A stretch of DNA of 64,000 nucleotides. Origin: Trinickia sp. Y13. Its GTDB lineage: Bacteria; Pseudomonadota; Gammaproteobacteria; Burkholderiales; Burkholderiaceae. The stretch spans positions 124,001-188,000 of the forward strand of contig NZ_JAKWFK010000009.1 in the NCBI RefSeq assembly GCF_029522115.1, written 5' to 3'. The notes beneath the pieces were generated by a model. It worked only from the letters and a program-made list of their open reading frames with translations. It did not search any database and had not been told where the DNA came from. Positions within the stretch are counted from its first letter, which is position 1, and each line of letters starts with the position of its first letter. A program made the translations under genes and the position numbers. Shown one piece after another: positions 34,776-42,656 of this stretch.

Positions 34776-35435
34776 TCATCGAAACTGAACGGGCCGGCCC
34801 CCCGCCGAGCGCCGGTAGGCGCGGATGCTCGCGAGCATGCCGGAGCTTTCGATCCCAGGCAGCGCCAAGCGTCTGCAAGCATGTTCGCCCACGAACATGA
34901 GGGCGGCGAGCGGCAGCGTCAGATAGTTGGCGAAGGTCGACCATGCCGAAAGCGAAGCCGTGGCGAACAGCACGGTGGAAACGGCGACGACGCCCACGAA
35001 GAACAGCGTCCAAGCCACCGTGATGCGGCGCGTATAAGCGGCGATCTCCGGTGCAAGCGGCCTGCCTCGCACCATGGCGGCGAATTGGCTGCAAAGCGGT
35101 TCGCGCCCGGGAGCTAGGGTGCGGCCGAACAGATAGCCCAGGGCGCCGTTGAACACGACGTGTTCGAAGAACAATCCCCAGGCGTAATGGCGCACGAGCG
35201 CGGCGCGCGAAACCCACAGCATGATGCACGCGGCGGCGATGGGCGGCATGAGCAACGCGCGCCGCGGGGAGCGCGCCGCGAGACTCAGCGCAAGAATTGC
35301 CGCCGGCGCAAGAACGAGCGTCAGCCCTAGATTTTCGAAGCCCGGCGTGGTCACGGCATGATGCGCACCGACCTCGTAGACGAGCACGAGCGCCGCGCCG
35401 GCGGCCTCGCTTGCAATCGAGCCGAAACGATTCAC
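34776..35435 (-). CDS. COG4648-like membrane protein, first gene of left operon
   Basis: A 219-residue integral membrane protein with six predicted helices, including LGLTLVLAPAAILALSLAA, LLMPPIAAACIMLWVS, FFEHVVFNGALGYLFGRTLA, RRITVAWTLFFVGVVAVSTV and FANYLTLPLAALMFVGEH. COG4648 proteins occur in aryl-polyene clusters with unknown function. The GTG at 35435 is the first start after the divergent region. There is a 98-base gap to the ligase gene, so a second promoter for the rest of the operon is possible. Confidence 0.75.
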   Translation of the reverse strand: MNRFGSIASEAAGAALVLVYEVGAHHAVTTPGFENLGLTLVLAPAAILALSLAARSPRRALLMPPIAAACIMLWVSRAALVRHYAWGLFFEHVVFNGALGYLFGRTLAPGREPLCSQFAAMVRGRPLAPEIAAYTRRITVAWTLFFVGVVAVSTVLFATASLSAWSTFANYLTLPLAALMFVGEHACRRLALPGIESSGMLASIRAYRRSAGGRPVQFR

Positions 35436-35915
35436 TCGACCCCTCCCCGCGCAATACGCTGCTTTACGACACCCGAGTCAAAGCGGGCGAAACCAAAATC
35501 AATAGAAATCGACACCATTCGAACCATGACGACTACCGTCGACTGTCCCCCATTGCTGCGTTCGACGGATCATACGGAGTTCGCGACGGCAAGGGGATGC
35601 GTTTTGTAACTTTTTATATAGTCGGACCTGGGAGCGCAGCGCGTCTTTCCCAGCGGCGCTCGCGCGCGAGCCAAGCGCGGCGCGTATTCGGGCGCTGCGA
35701 TGCCCGGCGTGAGGGCTTGCCCGAGCGCTTCATTCAGTAACCTTTCTGGTATATACGTCAGTCAGGGGTTCGTCTAGAATCGCTCGAACTTGAACGGACC
35801 CTATTTGCATGGCGGGAGTCGCGCCGCCCCGCCGGGGGCGACGAATTGGTCTGCTTGCCATTGCTCGCGTCCACTCGATTCAGGCCGCAATTTTCGCAGT
35901 CAGCCTGCGGTAAGT
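35436..35915. promoter_or_regulatory. Divergent promoter region of the aryl-polyene operons
   Basis: 480 bases with no gene between the two divergent operons. Two AT-rich blocks, gtaactttttatatag (35607-35622) and ctggtatatacg (35746-35757), are the likeliest -10 regions; no -35 is convincing. A GC-rich inverted segment (gccgccccgccgggggcg, about 35822-35840) precedes the ACP gene. No regulator gene is linked. Confidence 0.5.
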
Positions 35916-36179
35916 ATGATGAATGAACTGGAAAGAGAACTCGCCGAACTGATGATCCGCGAATTGAACCTCGAGGACATTCAGATCGCCGATGTATCGC
36001 CTGATATGGTCCTGTATGGCGAAGGTTTCGGGCTCGATTCCATCGATATTCTCGAAATCGCATTGCTGATCTCGAAGAAGTATGGGTTCGAGCTGCGTTC
36101 GGATAACCCGGACAACAAAAGGATCTTCGCTACGCTCGGGGCGTTGGCCGCTTACGTGGCCGAACATCGCGTTCGATGA
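35916..36179 (+). CDS. Acyl carrier protein of the aryl-polyene pathway
   Basis: An 87-residue acidic ACP. The phosphopantetheine Ser lies in GFGLDSIDILEIALLISKKY, residue about 42. Starts MMNELERELAELMIRELNLE at tandem ATGs (35916 and 35919); which is used cannot be decided and the ribosome site (gcggtaag) is weak. Carries the growing polyene. Characterised clusters have two ACPs; only this one is visible here. Followed after three bases by the ketoreductase gene. Confidence 0.88.
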   Translation: MMNELERELAELMIRELNLEDIQIADVSPDMVLYGEGFGLDSIDILEIALLISKKYGFELRSDNPDNKRIFATLGALAAYVAEHRVR

Positions 36180-36182
36180 CCT

Positions 36183-36914
36183 ATGGCGCACGTCCCAATG
36201 AAAGCATTGGTGACCGGCGGCAGCGGCGCGCTTGGCGGCGCGATCAGCCAAGCGCTCGCGGCGGCGGGCCATGAAGTCTACGTGCATGCGCATCGCAATC
36301 TGGCGGCCGCCGAAGCGGTCGTCGCCCGCATTGCCGAAGCGGGCGGCGCGGCCCATGCCGTTTCGTTCGACGTGACGGACGAGGCGCAAGCGCGCAGCGC
36401 GCTCGAGCGCATCGTCGAAGACGGCCCCGTGCAAGTGTTGGTCAACAACGCGGGCATCCACGACGACGCACCCATGGCGGGCATGTCGCCGCAGCAGTGG
36501 CGTAGCGTCATCGAGGTCACGCTGAACGGATTTTTCAACGTCACGCAGCCGTTGCTGTTGCCGATGATCCGCACGCGCTGGGGGCGCATCGTCAATATCG
36601 CCTCGGTCACGGCGTTGACCGGCAATCGCGGGCAGACGAACTACGGCGCGGCCAAAGCGGGACTCATCGGGGCAACGAAGTCGCTCGCGCTCGAGCTGGC
36701 TTCGCGTGGCATCACCGTCAATGCGGTGGCCCCGGGCATCATCGAATCGCCGATGACCGCCGCCGCGTTTCCGCCCGAGCGCATCAAGCAGATCGTGCCG
36801 GCGGGCCGCAGCGGGCGGGCCGAGGAAGTCGCCGCGATGGTGGCTTACCTCGTTTCCGACGCGGCGGCCTTCGTGACGGGACAGGTCATGTCCGTCAACG
36901 GCGGACAGGCTTAG
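36183..36914 (+). CDS. 3-oxoacyl-ACP reductase (FabG/ApeQ-like)
   Basis: A 243-residue short-chain dehydrogenase/reductase. NADP-binding TGGSGALGGAISQAL, the NNAGIHDDAP motif, catalytic Ser in NIASVTALTGNRG and Tyr/Lys in TNYGAAKAGLIGATKS, and the PGIIESPM loop. Reduces the 3-oxo intermediate after each condensation. Separated from the ACP stop by three bases, so they are coupled. Confidence 0.93.
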   Translation: MAHVPMKALVTGGSGALGGAISQALAAAGHEVYVHAHRNLAAAEAVVARIAEAGGAAHAVSFDVTDEAQARSALERIVEDGPVQVLVNNAGIHDDAPMAGMSPQQWRSVIEVTLNGFFNVTQPLLLPMIRTRWGRIVNIASVTALTGNRGQTNYGAAKAGLIGATKSLALELASRGITVNAVAPGIIESPMTAAAFPPERIKQIVPAGRSGRAEEVAAMVAYLVSDAAAFVTGQVMSVNGGQA

Positions 36915-36996
36915 CTGCGAGCGCCCATCCGTTCTGCTGCGCAACCGCGACAATCCAAGCGCGTCATCTAGCAGCCCGGCTGCGAGGAGAAGAGCT

Positions 36997-38340
36997 GTGA
37001 CGAATGAACCAAGCCAGGCCCAGGCGCCGAGCTGGGATGTCGTCGTGATCGGCGGCGGACCGGCCGGTTCGACGGTGGCGACGTTGTTGGCCGATGCCGG
37101 CCACCGCGTGCAACTGCTCGAGAGGGCGCGCCACCCCCGCTTTCATATCGGCGAATCGCTGTTGCCGGCGAACTTGCGGTTGTTCGAGCGGCTCGGAGTG
37201 GCGGACGCCGTGCGCGCGATCGGTATGTACAAGGGGGCGGCCGAATTCGTCTCGCCGCAGCATGGCAATCGGCTCGAGCGGTTTCGCTTCGCCGACGCCT
37301 GGGACAAATCGATCCCCTATGCCTATCAGGTGCGCCGCTCCGAACTCGACGAGATCTTGCTGCGCAATGCGGCTCGGCACGGCGTCGATGTCGTCGAAGG
37401 GTGTCACGTGCGCGACGTCGAATTCCTCGAAGCGGACGATGGCGCCATCGTGAGCGCGGCGCACGACGATGGACGCGCCTACCGCGGCCGCGCCCGGTTC
37501 GTCGTCGACGCATCGGGCCGGGACACGCTGCTGGCCAATCGCCTCGGCACCAAACGGCGCGATACGAAGCACAACAGCAGCGCGCTATACGCCCACTTTC
37601 GCGGGGCGCAGCGCCATGGCGGAGAGGACGAAGGCAACATCAGCATCTACTGGTTCGAGCGCGGTTGGTTCTGGTTCATTCCGCTTGCCGATGGCGCGAC
37701 GAGCGTCGGCGCGGTGGTCTGGCCGCATTACCTCAAGCAGCGGCAACGCGGCGCCTCGATCGAGGCCTTCTTCCTCGAGACCATCGCACTGTGTCCGCCG
37801 CTCGCCGAGCGGCTTGCGAGCGCCGAACTCGCGACGAGCGTCGAAGCCACCGGCAACTATTCGTACACGGGCGAGATCACGCATGGGCGCAACTTCGTGT
37901 TGCTCGGCGATGCATTCGCTTTCATCGATCCGGTGTTCTCCTCGGGCGTGATGCTCGCGATGCAAAGCGGGTTCATCGGTGCGCAGGCCGTCGACGTTTG
38001 CTTGCGCGAACCCGCTCGCGCGCACGCCGCGCTCGCCAAGTTCGACCGTGACGTGCGCCACGGGCCGAAGACGTTCTCCTGGTTCATCTACCGTATGACC
38101 TCGCCGGCGATGCGCAGCCTTTTCATGAAGCCGCGCAATGTCTTTCGCGTGCGAGAAGCCGTGCTTTCGCTGCTGGCGGGCGACATCTTCGGCGATACGC
38201 CGATCTGGCTGTCGCTGCGCTTGTTCAAGGTCATTTACTACCTGTCGGCCGTGCTCGATGCGCGCAATTCGCTGCGGGCGTGGAAGGCGCGCCGCCGCAT
38301 GCTGCGGCAAGCCGACGAGCCGAGGACGGCGGCAGGGTGA
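36997..38340 (+). CDS. FAD-dependent oxidoreductase of the tryptophan-halogenase superfamily
   Basis: A 447-residue flavoprotein. FAD-binding VVIGGGPAGSTVATLLADAG, the RFHIGESLLPANL motif, the halogenase-type tunnel motif WFWFIP in ERGWFWFIPLADG, and LLGDAFAFIDPVFSSGVML. A Lys in GMYKGAAEF lies where phenol-type flavin halogenases keep their catalytic Lys. Xanthomonadins are brominated and some flexirubins chlorinated, so a halogenation step is plausible, but relatives with these motifs can also be simple hydroxylases or reductases. It lies 82 bases after the reductase and 7 before the chorismatase gene. Confidence 0.8.
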   Translation: MTNEPSQAQAPSWDVVVIGGGPAGSTVATLLADAGHRVQLLERARHPRFHIGESLLPANLRLFERLGVADAVRAIGMYKGAAEFVSPQHGNRLERFRFADAWDKSIPYAYQVRRSELDEILLRNAARHGVDVVEGCHVRDVEFLEADDGAIVSAAHDDGRAYRGRARFVVDASGRDTLLANRLGTKRRDTKHNSSALYAHFRGAQRHGGEDEGNISIYWFERGWFWFIPLADGATSVGAVVWPHYLKQRQRGASIEAFFLETIALCPPLAERLASAELATSVEATGNYSYTGEITHGRNFVLLGDAFAFIDPVFSSGVMLAMQSGFIGAQAVDVCLREPARAHAALAKFDRDVRHGPKTFSWFIYRMTSPAMRSLFMKPRNVFRVREAVLSLLAGDIFGDTPIWLSLRLFKVIYYLSAVLDARNSLRAWKARRRMLRQADEPRTAAG

Positions 38341-38347
38341 GGCGCGA

Positions 38348-39514
38348 ATGTCGATCGCTGCGCTGAAACTGATTCGGCTCGCACCTGCTGGCCTGGCGGC
38401 GCGCTTGAGCGATGCGCCCGCTGCCGCCCCGCACGACGCGTTCGCACGCGCCTATCCGGGCGCGATTGGCGCTGCATGCTTCGGTAACGCCGAGCGCTGG
38501 CCGCCTCTTGCCGATGCGGCGCCCGAATTGCCGCTTGCGCCCGCATCGATGGCGCGGCTCGTTCCCGCGTCCGAACGTTCGGACCCGCTCGATGACGCCA
38601 GTTTCGAAATCTGGCAGTGCGATGCGACGGACCTGATCACCCGCACGCACGGGCCGCTGCGTTACCGATTCAGCGAATCGGCCGGCATCGTGTTCGGCAG
38701 CGTTTCGATTCAAGAAGCACAGGCCGCCAGCGCGTCCGCCGCCGGTGCGACGCCGCTCGAACGTGCCGCCTATGCGGCGTACGAATCGATCTTTCGCGTG
38801 CTCGATGCGCTTGGCATGCGGCACCCGCTCCGGATCTGGAACGTCGTGCCGGCGATCAACGCCGAGCAGTTCGGCAGCGAGCGCTATCGTCAATTCAACG
38901 TGGGCCGTCAGCGCGCTTTTCAGGCGTTCGGGCGGCCCGTCGTCGATAGTGTGCCGGCCGCGAGCGCGCTCGGCGCGCCGGTGCGCATCGACGGTGACGA
39001 ATCGAGTGCGACGCCGCTCGTCGTCTCGTTCCTCGCCATGCGCACGCCGTCCGAGGCGATCGAGAATCCGCGCCAAGTCAGCGCCTATCGTTATCCGGCC
39101 CAATACGGTCCGAGCGCGCCTACGTTCGCGCGCGCCGCTGTGTGGCGCGATGTGCGCCGCCCGAGCGACGCGCCGATGCTCTTCGTCTCGGGCACGGCAA
39201 GCATCGTCGGCCACGAAACGGTTCATCGCGGCGACGTGTTGGCGCAGTTGCGCGAAACGCTCGCCAATTTCGATGCCATTCTCGGCGAAGCGGCCCGCAA
39301 GGGACACGGACAGTGGGCGCTATCGGACCTGACTTACAAAATCTACATGCGCGATCCGTCCGACCTCGGCATGCTGGCCGCCATCGACGATACGCTGCGG
39401 GCGCGCTGCGGCTCGCCCTTGCGCGCGCTCTATCTGCATGCCGATATCTGCCGCAGCGACTTGCTGCTCGAAATCGAAGCGAGCGGCGGGCATGGCGTCG
39501 AGGTGCGCGCATGA
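38348..39514 (+). CDS. Chorismatase (FkbO/Hyg5/XanB2-like hydroxybenzoate synthase)
   Basis: A 388-residue chorismate-cleaving enzyme. The family's C-terminal signature is plain: FVSGTASIVGHETVHRGDVL followed by QLRETLANFDAIL. Also seen are LRIWNVVPAINAE and NPRQVSAYRYPAQYGP. XanB2 makes 3- and 4-hydroxybenzoate from chorismate for xanthomonadin and ubiquinone in Xanthomonas; here it would provide the starter ring and replaces the ammonia lyase found in other aryl-polyene clusters. ATG at 38348 follows GGCGCG weakly; long upstream in-frame codons are within the halogenase-like gene. Overlaps the next gene by four bases. Confidence 0.9.
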   Translation: MSIAALKLIRLAPAGLAARLSDAPAAAPHDAFARAYPGAIGAACFGNAERWPPLADAAPELPLAPASMARLVPASERSDPLDDASFEIWQCDATDLITRTHGPLRYRFSESAGIVFGSVSIQEAQAASASAAGATPLERAAYAAYESIFRVLDALGMRHPLRIWNVVPAINAEQFGSERYRQFNVGRQRAFQAFGRPVVDSVPAASALGAPVRIDGDESSATPLVVSFLAMRTPSEAIENPRQVSAYRYPAQYGPSAPTFARAAVWRDVRRPSDAPMLFVSGTASIVGHETVHRGDVLAQLRETLANFDAILGEAARKGHGQWALSDLTYKIYMRDPSDLGMLAAIDDTLRARCGSPLRALYLHADICRSDLLLEIEASGGHGVEVRA

Positions 39515-40323
39515 GCGATGTGAGCGTACGTGCGGCGCGGCGCTTCGGGACGGGCTCGATCCGGCGCGCCTTCGAGGGGCTGCGTCAGTACGTCGTGTTC
39601 TATTTCGCGTTGCTCTTGCTCGCGATCGTCTGCTTGGCGTGGCTGCCCTGCGCGGCCGTGTTGCACGTGGTGTTGCCGCGCGCTTTCGCGCGCGTGCTCG
39701 GACGCGCCGTGATCCGCCATGTCTGGCGGCTGTACTTTCAAGCGCTCACGGCGCTCGGCGCTGCGCGTTTCGACTTGAGCGAGCTGGCGGCGCTGCACGG
39801 CGCGCCGCCGATGATCCTCGCGCCCAATCATCCGACGCTGATCGACGCCATGCTCGTTGCTTCCTGTGTGCCGGACGTATGCTGCGTGATGAAACGCGAG
39901 ATCGTCGGCAACGTGTTCTTGGGCGCCGGCGCGCGACTCGCGGATTACATCGCGAACGACGCGCCGAAGGCCATGATCAAGAGCGCGGTTGCCGACTTGC
40001 GGCGCGGCCATCCGTTGCTGCTGTTTCCGGAGGGCACGCGCACCGCATCGATGCCGGTCAACCCGCTGAAGTCGGGGGTCGGGCTCATCGCCGCGCGCGC
40101 GGGGGTTCCCGTGCAGACGCTGATCGTCCAAGCGGACTCGCCGTTTTTGGCGAAGGGCTGGTCCATACTGCGCAAACCCGCATTGCCGCTCACCTATCGC
40201 GTGCGGCTGGGGCGCCGGTTCGCGCCGCCGCAGCGGCGCCCAGAAGCGCTGCGAGCCTTCGTCCTGCAGTTGCACGATCACTATCGCGCGGAGCTGTCGA
40301 ATGGACCGTCTTCGCGCGCCTAG
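39511..40323 (+). CDS. 1-acylglycerol-3-phosphate-type acyltransferase (PlsC family)
   Basis: A 270-residue membrane protein. A transmembrane helix (YVVFYFALLLLAIVCLAWLP), the H-x4-D motif in LAPNHPTLIDAML, and LLLFPEGTRTASM with the conserved Glu-Gly-Thr-Arg. It probably esterifies the lipid anchor or the polyene. A second acyltransferase of a different family (LpxL-like) is in the left operon. The ATG shares ATGA with the chorismatase stop. Confidence 0.88.
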   Translation: MSDVSVRAARRFGTGSIRRAFEGLRQYVVFYFALLLLAIVCLAWLPCAAVLHVVLPRAFARVLGRAVIRHVWRLYFQALTALGAARFDLSELAALHGAPPMILAPNHPTLIDAMLVASCVPDVCCVMKREIVGNVFLGAGARLADYIANDAPKAMIKSAVADLRRGHPLLLFPEGTRTASMPVNPLKSGVGLIAARAGVPVQTLIVQADSPFLAKGWSILRKPALPLTYRVRLGRRFAPPQRRPEALRAFVLQLHDHYRAELSNGPSSRA

Positions 40324-41116
40324 CCGTCCCCGCGCCACCATGCCGATGCCCATAGCCTCGACCACACATCTCGTCCTCATCCCTAGCTACAACCCGGGAG
40401 AGAAGCTCGACGACACCGTCCGCCGCGCTCGCGCTCAATGGACGCCCGTTTGGGTCGTCGTGGACGGCAGCACGGATGGCAGCGCCGAGCGGCTTCAAGC
40501 GATGGCGAAAAACGATCGGGGGCTGCGCGTCATCGTTTTGCCGCGCAACGGGGGCAAGGGCGCAGCCGTGCTCGCGGGGCTGAACGAAGCGGCGGCGTGC
40601 GGCTTCACGCACGCCTTGACGATGGATTCCGACGGTCAGCATCCTGCCGAACTGATCGGGGCGTTCATGTCCGCGTCGATGGCGCAGCCGCAGTGCATGG
40701 TGCTCGGCCGCCCGAAGTTCGACCGCAGCGCTCCGCGCATCCGCGTGCTGGGACGGCAGTTGTCGAACTTCTGGGCGCATGTCGAGACGTTGTGGGCTGG
40801 CGTGGGCGATTCGCTGTACGGATTTCGGGTATATCCGATTGCGCCGCTGCGCGCGTTGATGGCGAAGCAGCCTTGGATGCGGCGTTTCGATTTCGATCCC
40901 GAGGCCGCCGTCCGGCTATGCTGGCGCGGCGTCGAGCCCATCAACCTCGATGCGCCGGTGCGCTACTTCAAGCGCGAGGAGGGCGGCGTCTCGCACTTCC
41001 ACTATGGGCGTGACAACCTCGTGCTCAGTTGGATGCATTTGCGGCTGCTGTTGGAGTTCATCCTGAGGCTGCCGCTGCTCGTCGCGCGCCGCTTGTCGCA
41101 GCTTGCCGCCCGGTAG
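40301..41116 (+). CDS. Family 2 glycosyltransferase
   Basis: A 271-residue GT2 enzyme: LVLIPSYNPGEKLDDTVRRA, VWVVVDGSTDGSAERLQAM, the metal-binding MDSDGQHPAEL and a C-terminal membrane-associated helix (HLRLLLEFILRLPLLVARRL). It could glycosylate the aryl head group or the lipid carrier. The ATG at 40301 has GGAG eight bases upstream and overlaps the acyltransferase gene by 23 bases; the ATG at 40340 is possible and gives a more compact N-terminus. Last gene of the right operon. Confidence 0.88.
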   Translation: MDRLRAPSRPRATMPMPIASTTHLVLIPSYNPGEKLDDTVRRARAQWTPVWVVVDGSTDGSAERLQAMAKNDRGLRVIVLPRNGGKGAAVLAGLNEAAACGFTHALTMDSDGQHPAELIGAFMSASMAQPQCMVLGRPKFDRSAPRIRVLGRQLSNFWAHVETLWAGVGDSLYGFRVYPIAPLRALMAKQPWMRRFDFDPEAAVRLCWRGVEPINLDAPVRYFKREEGGVSHFHYGRDNLVLSWMHLRLLLEFILRLPLLVARRLSQLAAR

Positions 41117-41209
41117 CAAGGCAAACCCGGCCTTTTCTTCGGCAGCATGGGCGACGGTGCTATCCTCTCGTCCGATTCAACCGAGCGCCCACACGCGCAA
41201 CACTTCTCC

Positions 41210-42169
41210 ATGACTGACCTCATCAAGCGCGCCTCGGCCGAAGCGCGCGCATTCGCACGCGCCGAGCGCGCCGATGCCAAGACCGGCAAGGCTGGCAAGC
41301 AAGCCGCCGCTTCCAAACGCGCTTCGCGCTCGGCGCGGGCCGACGCTTTCGACGACGCGCACGGCCGCGCCGCGCCGCGCATCGAGATGCCGCGCAAGCC
41401 GCGCTTTGCCCCCGTGACGTTTTCCGAAGAGCGCGGCGTGCGCTATCTGCACTTCGGCACCGAGTGGGTGCAGGGCGCGATGCGCATCAACAAGCCGGAC
41501 CGGATCGAGCTCGAATACGCGCAGCAAATGATGGCGTGGCTGCTCTTTCTCGAAACGCCCAAACGCATCGTTCAATTGGGGCTTGGCGCCGCGGCGCTGA
41601 CGAAGTTCGCCTACCGCTTCCTGCCGCGCGCGCACGTGGAGGCCGTCGAACTCAATCCCGCTGTCGTCGTCGCGGCGCGCACGATGTTCGCGTTGCCTCC
41701 CGACGACGCGCGTCTGACGGTGCATGAAGCCGATGCGTGGGACTTCGTTACCGACCGGGCCAATCACGGGACGGTAGGCGTGATGCAGATCGATCTGTAC
41801 GACGCGACCGCGCGCGGCCCCGTGCATGAAAGTCTCGCCTTCTATCGGGCCGCTCGCGCATGTCTCACGGGCGCGGGCATGGCCACGATCAACTTGTTCG
41901 GCGATCATCCGAGCTTCGTGCGCAACATGAAGCAACTGAACGCGGCGTTCGACGGCCGCGTCATCGCGTTGCCCGAAGTCCACGAAGGCAATCGCATCGC
42001 GTTGGCGTTCTCGGGGCCCGCGCTGGCCATTCCTTATGCGGCGCTCGAGCGTCGCGCCAAGCTGATCGAGGAAAAGCTCGGTTTGCCCGCCCGCGGCTGG
42101 GTCAAGGCGCTGCGTCAGGCGGCTGCTGCGTCCGCTTCGGCGGCCTCGGCGGAAACGTTCTCGCTTTGA
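41210..42169 (+). CDS. Spermidine-synthase-like methyltransferase-fold protein
   Basis: A 319-residue protein. The first 60 residues are a basic, Ala/Arg/Lys-rich tail (RASAEARAFARAERADAKTG). The core resembles spermidine synthase: WVQGAMRINKPDRIELEYAQ, the nucleotide-binding IVQLGLGAAALTKFAYRFLP, VEAVELNPAVVVAA, and VGVMQIDLYDATARGP. True spermidine synthases have GGGDG; here the loop is GLGAAALT, typical of the short unassigned homologues. Function therefore uncertain. ATG at 41210; its own unit, not part of the polyene operon. Confidence 0.75.
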   Translation: MTDLIKRASAEARAFARAERADAKTGKAGKQAAASKRASRSARADAFDDAHGRAAPRIEMPRKPRFAPVTFSEERGVRYLHFGTEWVQGAMRINKPDRIELEYAQQMMAWLLFLETPKRIVQLGLGAAALTKFAYRFLPRAHVEAVELNPAVVVAARTMFALPPDDARLTVHEADAWDFVTDRANHGTVGVMQIDLYDATARGPVHESLAFYRAARACLTGAGMATINLFGDHPSFVRNMKQLNAAFDGRVIALPEVHEGNRIALAFSGPALAIPYAALERRAKLIEEKLGLPARGWVKALRQAAAASASAASAETFSL

Positions 42170-42256
42170 GCGGGGGCTACGCATCTGCGTCTTCCCGCCC
42201 TTCGCTAGCGCCCGCCGGTGCTTGCGTTGACGGTTCCGGCCCCGGGTCTGTCCCGC

Positions 42257-42284
42257 TTGACCGCCCGCGCAAGGTCCTTATACT
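42257..42284 (+). promoter_or_regulatory. Sigma-70 promoter of the DUF3311-mctP operon
   Basis: TTGACC, 16-bp spacer, TATACT, giving a leader of about 125 bases to the start at 42417. The leader contains a GC-rich repeat pair (ggtgtccccgaatgggctgccctcggggcg) that could fold; no known riboswitch recognised. Confidence 0.6.
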
Positions 42285-42416
42285 CTTGCCAGGCTTAATA
42301 AAGCTGAAGGATTGGCCTTGCCCTGCCGCTCGCGCGCTGGGCGCAAGGCCGGTCGAGATAGGGGTGTCCCCGAATGGGCTGCCCTCGGGGCGTACAAGAG
42401 TAAAAGAGGAGACGTC

Positions 42417-42656
42417 ATGGCTCACAACGCCGACGCCAATCGAGCCGCCAAACGCTGGCTCTGGCTGCTGGTCATACCCTGGATCGCCATGATCTGGGTG
42501 CCGTCGTATAACAAGGTCGAACCGCAAGTCGCGGGATTCCCGTTCTTCTATTGGTACCAGCTGTTCTGGGTGCTCGTAAGCGCCGTGATCACGGCCGTCG
42601 TCTACTTCAAGACCAGATCGCGTTCGTCCAACGCCTCTGCCGGAGGCGCTCGATGA
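42417..42656 (+). CDS. DUF3311 membrane protein, partner of MctP symporter
   Basis: A 79-residue protein with two transmembrane helices, WLWLLVIPWIAMIWVPSYNK and FFYWYQLFWVLVSAVITAVV, the DUF3311 layout. It nearly always precedes a solute:sodium symporter and is presumed to be its small subunit. ATG at 42417 behind AGAGGA. Ends in an ATGA overlap with mctP. Confidence 0.9.
   Translation: MAHNADANRAAKRWLWLLVIPWIAMIWVPSYNKVEPQVAGFPFFYWYQLFWVLVSAVITAVVYFKTRSRSSNASAGGAR

Noticed and set aside
24931-41116. Interpretation of the cluster as ordinary fatty-acid synthesis
   Set aside because: The KS/CLF pairing, MMPL plus LolA-like exporter, chorismatase, LpxL-like acyltransferase and halogenase-like enzyme together fit an aryl-polyene/xanthomonadin pathway and not primary metabolism.
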